Shown: in pieces, positions 20,462 through 32,160 of the stretch | How the letters are laid out: each line of letters begins with the position of its first letter | Position numbering within the stretch: position 1 is the stretch's first letter | Source of the DNA: Pelargonium nanum | Taxonomy: Eukaryota; Streptophyta; Magnoliopsida; Geraniales; Geraniaceae | Direction of reading: 5' to 3' | Assembly (NCBI GenBank): GCA_036897485.1 | Contig: JAYMTF010000626.1 | Coordinates: 1 to 32,560, forward strand | Length of the DNA: 32,560 bases | Translations under genes and position numbers: made by a program | The notes under the pieces: generated by a model | Told to the model about the DNA's origin: nothing | What the model saw: the letters and a program-made list of their open reading frames with translations, nothing else | Databases searched by the model: none

Positions 20462-23196
20462 ATGGCGTCTTTCATGAAAGGAGATTTTCTGAGTCGAACT
20501 AGGAGGCTCGTCAAGGGTCTCGCCAAGCCCGAGCCTATTTGGCTCAAAGCCATGGAACAGTCAGTCTCTTCTCCTCCTTCTCAACTTTTTTTTTTTCCTT
20601 TCTTGTTTCTTATAAAACTATCCATGTAGGTTACATGTTTTGCTGTTTCTTATCTCATTTGTTCTTATAATTTTAGACCCTTTTGACCAGTGAAGCTCAG
20701 GAGATATAAAAAAAAGGCTCTTTTTGTTCCTCTGTTTTACTTGTAATTTCACATATAAATAATATTTCTGTCAAATTGTGGCGAGATTCGAAAGATTACT
20801 GCAAAATCGAGGGTAGTAGAGATTTTGTAGTATTTTGTGCCAATCGGAAATGGTTTGCGGACAGTTGACGCTTGTATCTGTTTCATATGATGTTGAGTAT
20901 TACGACATTGGTAATTAGGTTTTAGTTTGAGGGGGCAGAGTTTGACTTGATCAAAGTTTTTATTTGCTTGATCCATTTGGGGGTTTAGCAGCTTCGGACT
21001 CAAGTGGAATGCTGGTTATTCATATATGCTTTAAAGCGTCTGACCTGTATGAATAGAGATAGTGAGTGAGTTGCCCTCGTTTTCAACTAAGTCTTCATTC
21101 CATTGGAGGGTTGGTGAGAAAGACAAAAAAGATAGGTATCAGTAGGGAAGAAGAAGAACCCCACGCATTCAAAACAGAATATGTGAGTGCACCCCATATA
21201 AAGACCTTGACTTTGGAGTAATCTTGTTAGATTAAAGTTTGGGTCTTGAATATCAGAACATTAAGAAAAGACCCCTTTTCCATTTCATTTCTTCGCTTAA
21301 ACAGCATCACCTCATATCTGAAAATCCATTATAGTAGAGTCGTGGGTCCTTGTTGTCATAGTATCTTTTGGCTAATTATATTACAGTATACTTGATACTT
21401 CTTCTTAGTCTTGCTACTGTAGCTGTTTCTTTTTCTTCTTGATAGCTTCACTCCAAAGTTCGAGTTTTTTTATTATTATTCATAAGAATTCTTTAACTAT
21501 GGCCTTGTATATATGCTCACGCCTATCTTTTACAATATTTAGGGTTTTGATGTGTGACGTTGTTATTAGTTAGATAATTTTATAGGAGTTGGTAAATTAA
21601 CAAATTGTACCTTTCTTTAGTTCAAAGGTTGGTAGATGGAGATTTGAACTTAATTAATTAAAGAATTGTTGCAATTTTTCGGTTTTGTTGCATCAATAGA
21701 GTATTGAGATCATTAGGATATTTTGGATGGAAATTAGGCTTCTTCCATGCTTAAGTTCAAAGGTTGGCACATGGAGATTTGGACTTTTATTTGGTTGAAG
21801 AATGGCATTTTTTGTTTTGTTTTGTTGTATTGTATTGGGCTCATTTGGGTATTTTTGAAGAAAAATGATATATTTTGTGGTCACTGCTGTGTATGTATTA
21901 ATTTGCCTTTTTCACTTTACTGTGTCATCTAGAGCGCCGCCTGCTACTTTTCCTCTTCCTGAGGGAACATTTAAGAAGATTACCCAACCTGAGGATTTTT
22001 ATGTTCGGCAGCTGTACAAGAAATATGGAGGGTCTATAATAGAGAACACCAACAAGTAAGCTTTGTTCCTCTTTGTAGTTTCCTCATTGCAGCTTTAGCA
22101 TTTATTTTTGTGTCTGTTTATACTATCGAGCTCGTAAAACATGTCATTTCCTTATTCACTTGGATACCCTGATCCCTGAAATGCTATCTATACGCCCATG
22201 AAAATAATGATGGTCCAATTTGCAAATCTGTCAATACAACTAGTAACAGAGGATTTGGTATCAGCCCCATAGTAGTTATAATTTGTTATCTAACTTCAGT
22301 AGTTGGAATGAGACATTTTATGATTGCTTGAGCAGAAATTGTATGATTTAAGATTTTATTAATGCTGCTTGCCTGACTCTGCCTGTGCTTTGGCTTTTTG
22401 CTGTTTGAAAGATATGTGTGTTGATATATGCACACTGACTGGTTGCCCGGTTTTGAGGATTTCAGAAGCTCATGACTGTACTGATTATAAGTTTATTGGT
22501 TTGTCACAGTTGTGCAATTATTGAACCTTTTGTATTGCATTGCATAAATACTACTCTTGTCCCATATTGAGTATTAACTCTCTCTTAAAAAAGTTATCTA
22601 AAAAATGAGATTCAACTCTCCTTTTTGGTTAGTTGATTATGCATGAATTACCAACATATCCCCATGAGCACATTAGGATATAAACGAAAAGTCCAACCCT
22701 AACTAACTTTATCCTCATTTTTACAAAAAAATTAAAAAAGTGGACACTCATTTTGGAGACACGGGGAGTATATAGTTTTACAGCATTATGTAGGGCCTCA
22801 TTATCACTATACCAAATGTGAGATTGTCTTATTGCCATTTCTCTATTGAAAGCTTTCAATTAAACGTTTGGCTACACATATACTGTTTCACGATAGGATT
22901 TCTGCTTGTGAACCCTCTCCTGCTCGTACATATGGTTTGCGGGTGGTTGAGCTGAAGGAGCAAGGAGTCAAGGAGAATGAAGCTATTGCTCTTGCTGATG
23001 TATGTGCTCTTGATTCTTGAATCACACTGATTAACTACATATGCCTACCATTTTCTGTTCTCTTTTGATCACTGTCCATGGTGAATATTATCTTCTGTAG
23101 ATGGAATTTCGGGCCGCGAGAAAGGCAAGGAAGAAAGCATATAAACAATTGAACGAAATAGCACAACTTAAAGGAATGCCACTTCCTTACCCCTAA
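20462..23196 (+). CDS. Mitochondrial small-subunit ribosomal protein mS23
   Basis: Exons are 20462-20559, 21933-22055, 22897-22999 and 23101-23196. All junctions are GT-AG with matching phases (2, 2, 0), giving 139 aa. The N-terminus MASFMKGDFLSRTRRLVKGLAK is basic and lacks acidic residues apart from one Asp, consistent with a mitochondrial targeting or RNA-binding segment. It continues PEPIWLKAMEQAPPATFPLP, then ITQPEDFYVRQLYKKYG (about 55-71), ARTYGLRVVELKEQGV (about 84-99) and a basic C-terminal helix MEFRAARKARKKAYKQL. This matches the plant mS23 (28S S23-like) layout I recall. Role from the family: structural component of the mitoribosome small subunit. Intron 1 (1.37 kb) holds a tandem duplication and intron 2 (0.84 kb) a MITE. 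Site II promoter elements support coordination with other mitochondrial translation genes. Confidence 0.9.
21619..21860. repeat. Diverged tandem duplication in mS23 intron 1
   Basis: A segment of about 107 bases starting AGTTCAAAGGTTGG at 21619 recurs at 21754 (period 135). Shared words in order are AGTTCAAAGGTTGG, ATGGAGATTTG, AAGAAT and a GTTTTGTTG block followed by CATT(A/T)GG.TATTTT. The copies have drifted by substitutions and small indels. Confidence 0.7.
22551..22768. mobile_element. Stowaway-type MITE in mS23 intron 2
   Basis: The left end CTACTCTTGTCCCATATTGA and the reverse complement of the right end CTCCCCGTGTCTCCAAAATGA correspond over about 40 bases, continuing into AGT.TC and an A-rich block. 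TA flanks each end (22549-22550 and 22769-22770). The size of about 218 bp and the TACTCCC-type tips fit Stowaway. Confidence 0.75.
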
Positions 23197-25200
23197 CCGG
23201 ACCCGTGAAGGAATATCAAGCAGAGTAAAGAAATTGTTTGTGAATCGTGATCATATTTGTGATCCGGAGACGCTTGATATTTTGTTTTTTGATGGATTTC
23301 AAATTTGAATTAGTTTGACTGTTCAAAAGTTCTTGGATGCCAAGAAAATACTATAATTAATCAGCAAAGAGAGAAAAAGAAGGATCATTCTTGAAGCTAC
23401 ACTTAAGTTCTTGTTGTAGAAGATAGATCTGGATATCATAGTTTCAGGCTTTAAGCCACCAACATAAGATCCATTGCAACTTATTAAATAAATACAGAAA
23501 CAGAGAGAATTGCTATGAATCATGTCGTTTTGCTTTCACAAATTTATTAAAATAAATATGAATGAAATTGAACATGTCATTCATCTCATTGACTTGATTA
23601 AGTTTTATATGCACAAACATGTTTTTTGCTATAGGGTAAAAACACATTCAATATCATATATTTCACATTTTACTACACATGTAATTAGCGAAAACTTAAT
23701 CGCGTTATTAATTGATCATAAAAAATGATCACCCTGCCATAAGTTTCCCTAATAATTGAATGTCATTGAAACAAAATAAGTAAATAAATAACATGAAGAA
23801 GGAGAAAAATCATGGCCAAGCTCAAGTTGGTTTTGGATTTATATTTTTTCATGGGAACGTCATGTCTCGAATCCTATCATTTCATTAAAAAAATATAACA
23901 TAACAAATTTTTATTAGATCATTAAAAAAATTTCACACACATGTAATGTCGAATCCTTATCAATTATCACCTCATGAAAATTTTACTAATATGATCTTTT
24001 CTTTTGTGCGCATAAATTCCTTCCTCCCTCGGTGTATTTGTTTCAATTAATTACGACTCATTCAAAAAAAAACATTTTTGAATAAAATAATAAGCCTAAT
24101 TTTACAACTTTGTTAAATAAACAAATTAATTAATATTTGTGGAAACCCCAACAAATCAAATACTAATATAATGGTTGTGGATTGAGGTGATGGAAACCAA
24201 AATAGCAGCAGACAGCTAGATTTTTGGTTGTAATATGCATTTGGTTTAGGTCTCTTGTTTTGTTGCCATTCAAAAACATGTTTGTAAATGTAACATTTTT
24301 AGTATATCACAATTGTCCCTAATTGTCCGTTTCCTTAATTTCTAGGCCACACAAACATTTGCCAAATCAATCTCTCTAATCTTCACACATTTTTTTGAAA
24401 ATAACAATCATTTGGTCTCCCAATTTGACAAATGTGTCCGTTCCACTTTTTTTCTGCTAACTACTTTGTCTGGGGACATTGAGGATAGCTTCTTCGTATT
24501 GAATTTTCTTTTCTTGTGTTCAAATTTGTGGTTGCTTTACAAATTCAATAATTGGTGGTTTAATTGGGCCGCAACATATTCATGTAATCTATATGTACTA
24601 TACTACCGAAAATATTATAATGCGCCAAAAATTTATAGGATGAGCAGTCATGAGTTCGATTTTTCTACATATAATCATACAAATTCATGAGATTAGATGA
24701 TATCTATGAATAATAAACAATAGCAAACACTAAGGCTTGCGGAACAAGCGGTTTAAGAGCTTTAGATTGTCTGTGATGTCGAAAAAACGTTTCTAGTCGA
24801 TTATTAGAAGTACCTTGAAATCTAAAGCAATGAATGATCATAGATGATGCTGAACCAGATCCACTGAACATTACTAGTGTGCAAGAGATACACAGTTTTG
24901 GACTTGAATAACTACAATATTATGTATATATGATTCCAATATCTAGAAAAGCCCAATTTACAAAGAGCCCATAAATTGTTAAAGCTTCCAATAAAGCAAG
25001 ACTCAGTAATAAGGTACCTTGTATATTTTCCTCCAACAAGGAAAATTACTCCAAGAGCGCCCAAGAAAACAAGACATTTTCAGCATTTTCTTGTCCTTAT
25101 CCTCGAAAGATCTTGTAAGATCAATCATCGATGCATTGTTGTTCCATGTTAGACTCGGAGAATGTGATAAAAGGGGGTATCTACTGTCATAGAGAATTCG
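23197..25200. other. Intergenic region between the mS23 and FPP 3' ends
   Basis: The two genes converge here. The left roughly 250 bases and right roughly 300 bases are probably 3' UTRs. The middle is very AT-rich with no coding frame of interest. A Stowaway-like tip (CTTCCTCCCTCGGTGTATT) occurs at about 24021 without a visible partner. No RNA gene was recognised. Confidence 0.4.
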
Positions 25201-25213
25201 TGAGGAATTAAAG

Positions 25214-28200
25214 TTATGCGAGAATTGCTCTCTCAGAAGAATCAGTCTCAGCAAGATCACATTTGATCTCACTATGACTTAGTTCATCAACTACTAAACT
25301 TTCATCCAGTCGAAACCTTTCACTGTCCTGAGACCCAATGCTATCTGAACGCGGGCACAAAGCTTGCAATTGCCTGCCAAGAAGGTTTATGGTCTCCTGA
25401 CACTCTACAAGCTTCTCTGCTGCAGCTACCATCTCTCTTTCCTGAAATTATAATATTGGAAAGTTTCGAGTGAGAATTTGTTAACAGCAAACTTATAACA
25501 GATGCTGATAGCATATCTAAATGAATAACAAAAGAATCATCAGGATTCAATCAAAAATAAAAATAAAAATAAAATCATTTCATTGAAGCTCAACTCTTTG
25601 TACTTCTATGGTTTCAGAAGATCAATGACACTTCAATTGCTATAAGAGACTGCAATTGTTCTGTATACATTATGTTGTATTAACAAAAACTGTTTACTAG
25701 CATTAAACTTTTGGAGAAGGATAAAGTTTTAATATATTACTACTGTGTGAAATTTTATACACAGCTAAAATGTACTTCAATGCTTTAAAAAATTGAAATT
25801 GAATTTACACCCGACCTGTTTCATCATGATGTGAGAACCAGCTACAGGAGATGATGAACACATCGAGCACTTCTGATTTCTGAGAGAAACAGTACATTTA
25901 GATACAAGTTAGTTAAATACGCCAAAACTTATTGAATGAATGCTACCCAAACAACTCATAAAGCTAAACATGTAGCCTGAAATGCATTGACTACTAGCAA
26001 CTGGCATTCTTATTTAAAACATAATTGGTCACAACTCTTTTTTACTCAACTTTAAGACCACTCAAATTCAAGTTTTCTCAAAAACTTGGTGTAATAGAAT
26101 TCATCCTACCAGTTACTAAACTAAAACAGTCTCATAAAATGTGTTAGTAAATCAAGTTTCGGGAAGACTTTTGGGCTTACCTTTGAATGCACTCTTCAAG
26201 ATCCTTGCACCTGGACGATGCATCCTGATGGGAGCGTTGTTCTTCAAGAAGGTCATTTTCTAGCTTTTCTGTTTTCTCTCTTAACTGGTTCAACTCAGTT
26301 TGCAACTCTTGAGCACTGCTTTCAAGTGACTTATAAGACTGCGTTACACATTTCAGTTGAGTCTCCACCAGGCAGTATGACTTTTCAGTTGAAGTCAATT
26401 GTAACCTCAGTTCTGCTAGAACCTGGTCCTTTCTCTCTAACTGCAACTTTGTATTCTCAAGATCTTGGCTGCACCTAGCTAGAGCCTCGGAGATTTTATC
26501 CTTCTCCAGCTTTAGTTGTTCCAAATCCTCCGATGTACACCCATGGTTAGCTTCTTTAATATATGAACTCACTGATGAGTGATCTTTTACTATATTTTTA
26601 TCCTCTATTGTAGTCTCTTTGTCCATGCAAACAGAACTAGTAATATCTCCATCAATTGATGAGCATGCCAATCTTTCCATCTCAATGAAGTCATACATTA
26701 GTTCCAAGTGGTTTGCACACTGAGGCTTGCCAAATTTCTCAATGCTCTTATTTCTCTTTGACTGAGATGTTTCCGAGAACGGCGCCCAAGACTCAGCAGA
26801 ACTTGCTTCCTCATCAATCCCATCTTCAGAAAAGGATGTGACACTGGGTGGATTGCTTGCATACTGACTTGAAGAACCTTCAGTAAGGTTCCCAGTATGT
26901 GATTTTGGGGAATCTCTCTGTTGATTTAGAACCTGTATCTGATCTTCCAAGCTCTTAAGCTTACTAGCTGTCTTCGCATACAGATTCGTTGAAGCCACCA
27001 ACTCACTGTTACGAGTAGCCAAAGCTTCTTTTAACATCTTTGTTTCTTCTTCCATAGCCAAGAGACGTCTAGATAGAAACTCTGTCTCTTTATGGGAATG
27101 CAAATTTTCAGTTGAAATTTCTGTGCATGGAGAAACATGTGGGTTAGGATTTTTCACTGCAGTTCTCCGAGTCTGAGGTTCATGGGAATCCCGGCCTAGG
27201 TTCTCAACTTCTAGCTTCATCTGAGCCAGTGCAGCAGGCCCTGGCAACTTCTTGCGAACAAGGCCACGTAGTCTTTGGCACTCTGCTTCCAGTTTTGAAA
27301 TTTTCTTCACACTTTCCAAGTATTGCTTGTTTGCAACTTCTGCTGACCTTACACTCATTTTCTTTTCTTCATTTCTGATATCAAGCTCCTTAGACGAAAC
27401 ATGTAGCTCATATTTGAGTGAACTTAATTCTTTTTCATATGACTTGATGTTACACCTGAGAACTTCAATTTCAGCCTGAGCCTCAGATTTCTCTTCACTG
27501 ATCTTCATCATCAAATTTGAGTGCTCTTTCAGTGACCTGGAAAGTGCAGCATTTTCAGCAGTTGCTTGAAGAAGTGCTTGATCTGATTCAATAATCTTTG
27601 CTTCAAGTTCATGTTTGATGTTGTCCCATTGCTTTGTTTTAGCAAGGACTACTTCGTGCAATTTTAATTCAGTTTCTTCCTTCACATTTCTTATCTGCCT
27701 CGTGCACTCTTTCAGGGCCCCATCCAAATGGGATGCTCGATCCTCAGCAGCAAGCTTCAACATTGAGACAGAATCCAGTTGATGCTTCAAAGCGAGAGCT
27801 TCTGCATCAGCCTTTTCCCACCCTAAAGTACAAAAAAAAGGGGGGGTCCATTATATAAGTTTTACAAGAGGCAAGTTCAGAAACTTAATAGGGCAATATA
27901 GAATTATAGATCTCAACACAGCACAAAATAACATCACAAATGGATAAGGGAAAATGATCTGATATCATCCACTGCAAGAAAGTCACACTACTTCTTTTTC
28001 TAAATATATATAAGAAACAGCAATAGTTTTTCTCTTCTTGTCTTCTTCTCTATTAAACATGGAAATATATGAACTTAGCTAATACCTGAAACAGCTTCTT
28101 CAGCAACCTTTGCATGCTGTTTAGCCAAATTATCCTTTGCACTAATTTCCAAATGAGCTGCAGACAACTTTTCCCTCAAATCATTTACTTGATCATCCAT

Positions 28201-28920
28201 TGCCTTGACTTGGTCTTTCAATATCCCAACTTCATCTTCCATCCCACACAAATGTTTATAAGAATCCATAGATATTTGAACATAGTTTACATTTTTATAA
28301 TTTTCCTGAGACAGTGAGAGCACAAGGATAAGCAAGGATATGCTTTAGAGACAAATAGATAATTGGGTTAGAGCATAGTGAATCTAACAAATGACAATTA
28401 AGGATGTCAAAGGTGCCTTCCTGCAACCATCCATATAAAAAACTAAAAAGCCCTACTTTCATCCGGAGAGAGAGAGAGAGAGAGAGAGGCAATCAGAACG
28501 TATACAAATCACACAATTCATTTTCAAGTTTAATATATTAAAAGGCACAATATATCACTAATTATAGTTCAGATTATTCTACATCATGATGCAGATAACA
28601 AACATTGAAGAAAAATATGCATGTTGATCATTTAGAAAGTAACGCACCAAATATATTAATAAGACTAACCTATGAAATTATTTCCCCTGAAACTTGTAAC
28701 TACAACAGAGAACTTGTAATATCAAAGGTGAAAGAAGACGCATACTACAAAAACAGAACAAAAATATCAAACAAAAAAAGCACGAGACCTTACACACCTG
28801 ATCTCCAAGAGATGCCATTGAAGACAAAGAAGCACTGACAGAACCTGATGCTGCCACCGGTTTGTCAGTCATGGTCTTATCCGATGACTTTTTCTTCCAT
28901 GGCCAACTACGGCGTTCCAT
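25214..28920 (-). CDS. FPP: Filament-like plant protein (FPP), long coiled coil
   Basis: Coding exons on the minus strand are 28920-28798, 28305-28086, 27822-26181, 25879-25816 and 25441-25214. All are GT-AG with matching phases (0, 1, 2, 0), giving 758 aa. The N-terminus MERRSWPWKKKSSDK is the hallmark of the family. Residues from about 42 to 240 are continuous heptad-rich coiled coil, including EEAVSGWEKADAEALALKHQL and the conserved AECQRLRGLVRKKLPGPAALAQMKLEVE. A Ser-rich linker (about 320-400) precedes a second coiled coil (about 440-660). The C-terminal exon carries EREMVAAAEKLVECQETINLLGRQLQALCP. Family knowledge: FPPs are structural coiled-coil proteins, one tomato member binds the nuclear-envelope-associated MAF1/WPP protein, and others act with cortical microtubules or vesicle tethering. 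The length fits the shorter FPP members. The C-terminal tail lacks the Ser-rich FSRFFS-like ending of longer members. Confidence 0.94.
28466..28489. repeat. GA microsatellite in FPP intron 1
   Basis: An uninterrupted GA dinucleotide run of about 12 units lies in the intron between the first two coding exons. It is likely to vary in length between individuals. Confidence 0.9.
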
Positions 28921-28936
28921 CTTATGATATATAGCC

Positions 28937-29868
28937 CTGCATGTATGAAATGTATGTATATTAACAGTCAACAAGTAGTACATGTATTTATGTGTATGGG
29001 AAGGGTATGTATTTTATACACAAAAGCAATGAACCAGAGAGTACACCAAAATCGAACAATTCCACGAGACAAAATCATAACTTATTTTCGGTAACTCACT
29101 TGGATCAACTCACCAATTTTGGCATTCATTAAATCCTTTATCATACCATAAAGCAATTGCTTAAATAGACGGTATGAAATTTTCTAACAAATTTGAACAC
29201 AAGTACTTAATCAGGATAAAACAAAATAGCCTTTCTCACTTGTCATCAAGGAAACGGAAAAAGTCTTCTAAACCAGACAATGACACAAAACACACCCCAA
29301 GAAATCATGAAAATCATACACAAAGCCATTCATCCTAAAAAATGTCACTCAATCTCAGCATTTTTAATCATTTCATTTGTCACTCAAGAAAAAACAGAAC
29401 ACAGTTTGCTAATTAGCCTATACCTTATGAATATACAGGGGAAACAAATGAGAGAACTATCATAAACTGTTCCATGAGAAAGAAGAGGCCACATTAATCA
29501 CACTGCAAAAAATTGCGCGAGCAAAACATTTTCAAAAATAACAAGTGATCATGAAACAAAAATCTGATCATACAAATTACGAGCATGCAAAACTGAAATC
29601 TACAGCATGGAAAACACACCAAAACGCCAGAAACTCTCAGTCGATCAAGAGCAGCAACAGCTAAATCAAACACAAAACCTCTATTTCAGCGAAGACACAA
29701 ATGACTTCTCGTTTGGCGAAAACAGATCAACCTTTTGACGACATTAACGAGCCACAACGATCAGACAAACACCAACAGGACAGACAAGTAGCTAAAACCG
29801 AGGATCAAGCCATTGACATTGTTTATGAAATTTGAAAAAACAGAACATTCAATCAGTGATAAGCTCAC
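28937..29868 (-). other. 5' UTR intron of the FPP gene
   Basis: On the minus strand a donor (CTTCTG before GTGAGC) ends a leader exon at 29869 and an acceptor (ATGCAG) ends at 28937, only 16 bases before the start codon at 28920. The 932-bp intron has no coding potential. Long leader introns are common in plant genes of this kind and can raise expression. The leader exon probably starts near 29950-30030. Confidence 0.6.
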
Positions 29869-30979
29869 CAGAAGACGGAGGTAGATCCGGAGAAGCTGCA
29901 CAGAGAATTGAATGCTGAGATTCTGAAAATAAGGAGGTTTGTTGAAACTTGAAATGAAATGAGTTTTAAATGTGAGGTCTGATTTTAGCGAGTTGGCTCT
30001 AGTGTTCTTGAGTCGCATAACAGACAAAACAGGCGCGGGTTAGGGTCTGTTTGGCAACAAGGATTGAGATACGCTCCGCTCTCACTTTTCTTTTTCAGAA
30101 AAACGCTCCACCTTCATGATCACACGTCATCGTTTTCAACCGTTTTCAATATAAATATACAGTCAAAATGTGTGTTTGCAATTACAGTTTTGTCCTTGTC
30201 CGTCTTTCGAGTCCTGATTTGCGTGCGTGGCTCACGTGCGTGGGTTGCTTAAAGGAGTGAAATGATGGGTCTGTAGATCGTGTTTCTAATTTAGGAAATA
30301 TTACGGAACGGAAGGAACAATTCTTCAGAAGCTTCCTTTTTATGGAAATTTTTTTGAATTTTGAATTTGGATTTTGAAAATCCGTGAGGGGAGGGCCTAC
30401 CTGGAGTGTACTGTATAGAATATTTGGTAATTAAGTAAAAACTATTTTGTGATTTTTATAGTAACCTTACCATTACTTTTAAGAAAATTTGTACATACTT
30501 GAATATGTTTTGTTTTATCTCTTAATTACATCTCTTAACCAAACATAGACAAAATACATTGCAAGAGAAAACATTGTAAGTGTCAAAAATTGAACCAAAC
30601 GGGGCTGAACTTTTCTAGAACTTTAAAACGAAAATATAAAATTGGGATTTTAAAATATGAAACTGCTGAGTCTTTTTTACGAGAATTCAAAAGAAACTTA
30701 ATATCAATGCACATATTGTATGTACAACACTTTTAGTCTAATACTTGAGTTTTGGTCCAAATTGCTTTAATGGGCTTCAGTTGATTCAACATGAAAGCTT
30801 CAACCTAAGCATGCGCACTAAAAACAACGCATGTCTCGTATTTCATTGATCTCAGGTGTGAGAGTAAACATCGTTATCACGATGAAATGAGTATTGTCGA
30901 GCATGGTAGAGATATAGAGACATTAGATAAAATATTGAGGGTGGAAATGTATGAATGAGTTAATCATTAGGACAAGTAC

Positions 30980-31080
30980 TGGTTTAGGGCGCTAGAATCT
31001 TTCGAGGCATCAGGTTCAAATCACCCTTCTAATATTGTTGATATTGTCTATATAAAATATTGTAAAGAGATACATAACTA
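30980..31080 (+). mobile_element. Possible tRNA-derived SINE relic
   Basis: TGGTTTAGGGC (30980-30990) resembles an RNA polymerase III A box and GGTTCAAATCA (31013-31023) a B box. They are 33 bases apart, as in tRNA-derived SINEs. The intervening GCTAGAATCTTTCGAGG-type sequence does not fold as a normal tRNA by eye. The 3' limit is a guess. Confidence 0.4.
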
Positions 31081-31511
31081 ACATAAGCTACTTAACGCCA
31101 AAGAATATTAAAATAAAGCGAACAATAATAGTTAAACACACATAAAGATACCCTAACTCGAGAAGATGTAGAGTTTGCGATTGGCATATCATGAATTGGA
31201 AAGAAACTTAGAGATATCAAGTAAGCTAGCGAATAGATAAACATAATTGATGTCAATGTCTTTTTTGGGCACTTGCAAATCAACCCGAAAGTGAACATAT
31301 CCAGATAAACATAATTGGACTCGTATTTTGAGTCGGATCGTACAAAGTCTAATGTAATGTACAGTCAACCAACAATCATTAAGACAAATGATTTAAGACG
31401 CCCGAGCCCCTCAAAATCTGAGGTTAAAACTTTCCTTTAGATGTTGTTGCATGGAAAAAAAAAAATGGTGCCCGTGCAGGCTATGAGATTTATATCACTT
31501 AAAAGTTAAAA

Positions 31512-31531
31512 CACTAGCTAAACAGCTAGTG
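31512..31531. repeat. Small perfect hairpin
   Basis: CACTAGCT and AGCTAGTG are exact reverse complements separated by AAAC. No T-run or coding neighbour gives it an obvious role. Confidence 0.6.
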
Positions 31532-31979
31532 AAGCCTTTTTATTCTCTTCTCCATTCTTGTATATTGTCTATACTACACAAGTTTTAAGTGTTTGTTCAA
31601 CAACTTCACTTGCCTTTCTTTTGGCTCCTTCTTATCCACATAGGAAACAATTAATTAACTTTTACATGAGCCCAAATGTTTGACAAAAATTAAGGCAAAA
31701 ATGAGCCTTTTGCTCTAAGCTCATTCCCAGCTTTTTATGCAGCTCTATTTGTGAATGAGATAATGAGTTTCATTTCCAGCTATACATGGAGAAAGATAAA
31801 ATATTATTCTACACTTGCCCTGTATGTGTTTTGTTTACTAAAACACGGTAAGTCGGCCACTTGAAAAATAAAAAAGTTAATTATTGAGATGTTTGTGAGT
31901 AGTTTAAAAGGTCGGTCACATTGTACATGTTAACTATGATATGTATAGATTGATTGCGAAGTAGATTGACTGTGAAGTG

Positions 31980-32160
31980 CAAGAGAGCGGTCTATCTAGC
32001 GAAATGCTATAGGCTAGGGTTTTTCTGGTTTTTTCCAGCGTTTAAAGGCGGCGGCTAGGGCTCCATTCACTACAAGACGACGGCGCAGGAGAGTGTAGGG
32101 TTCCGGCAGTACAAAACGAAGGTGCAGGGGTGTGATTGGCAGAACGGCGTGGGTTACGAA
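31980..32160 (+). mobile_element. Presumed 5' UTR of the LINE element
   Basis: Composition shifts from AT-rich to GC-rich near 32040, with GGCGGCGG and ACGACGGCG words typical of plant LINE leaders. The element's true 5' end was not identified. Confidence 0.5.

Larger units (their letters stand above)
30030..31980. other. FPP upstream region and intergenic DNA
   Basis: The FPP promoter should lie near 30.0-30.3 kb; a G-box (CACGTG) is at 30233-30238. From 30.3 kb onward the sequence is AT-rich and non-coding, with a tRNA-like SINE relic near 30980 and a small perfect hairpin at 31512-31531. No protein-coding gene was found. Confidence 0.4.

Noticed and set aside
24015..24045. Stowaway-like left tip CTTCCTCCCTCGGTG
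   Set aside because: No matching right terminus was found downstream, so an element cannot be delimited.
26218..26478. Plus-strand frame inside the FPP gene
   Set aside because: It is antisense to the main coiled-coil exon and lacks any protein-like features.
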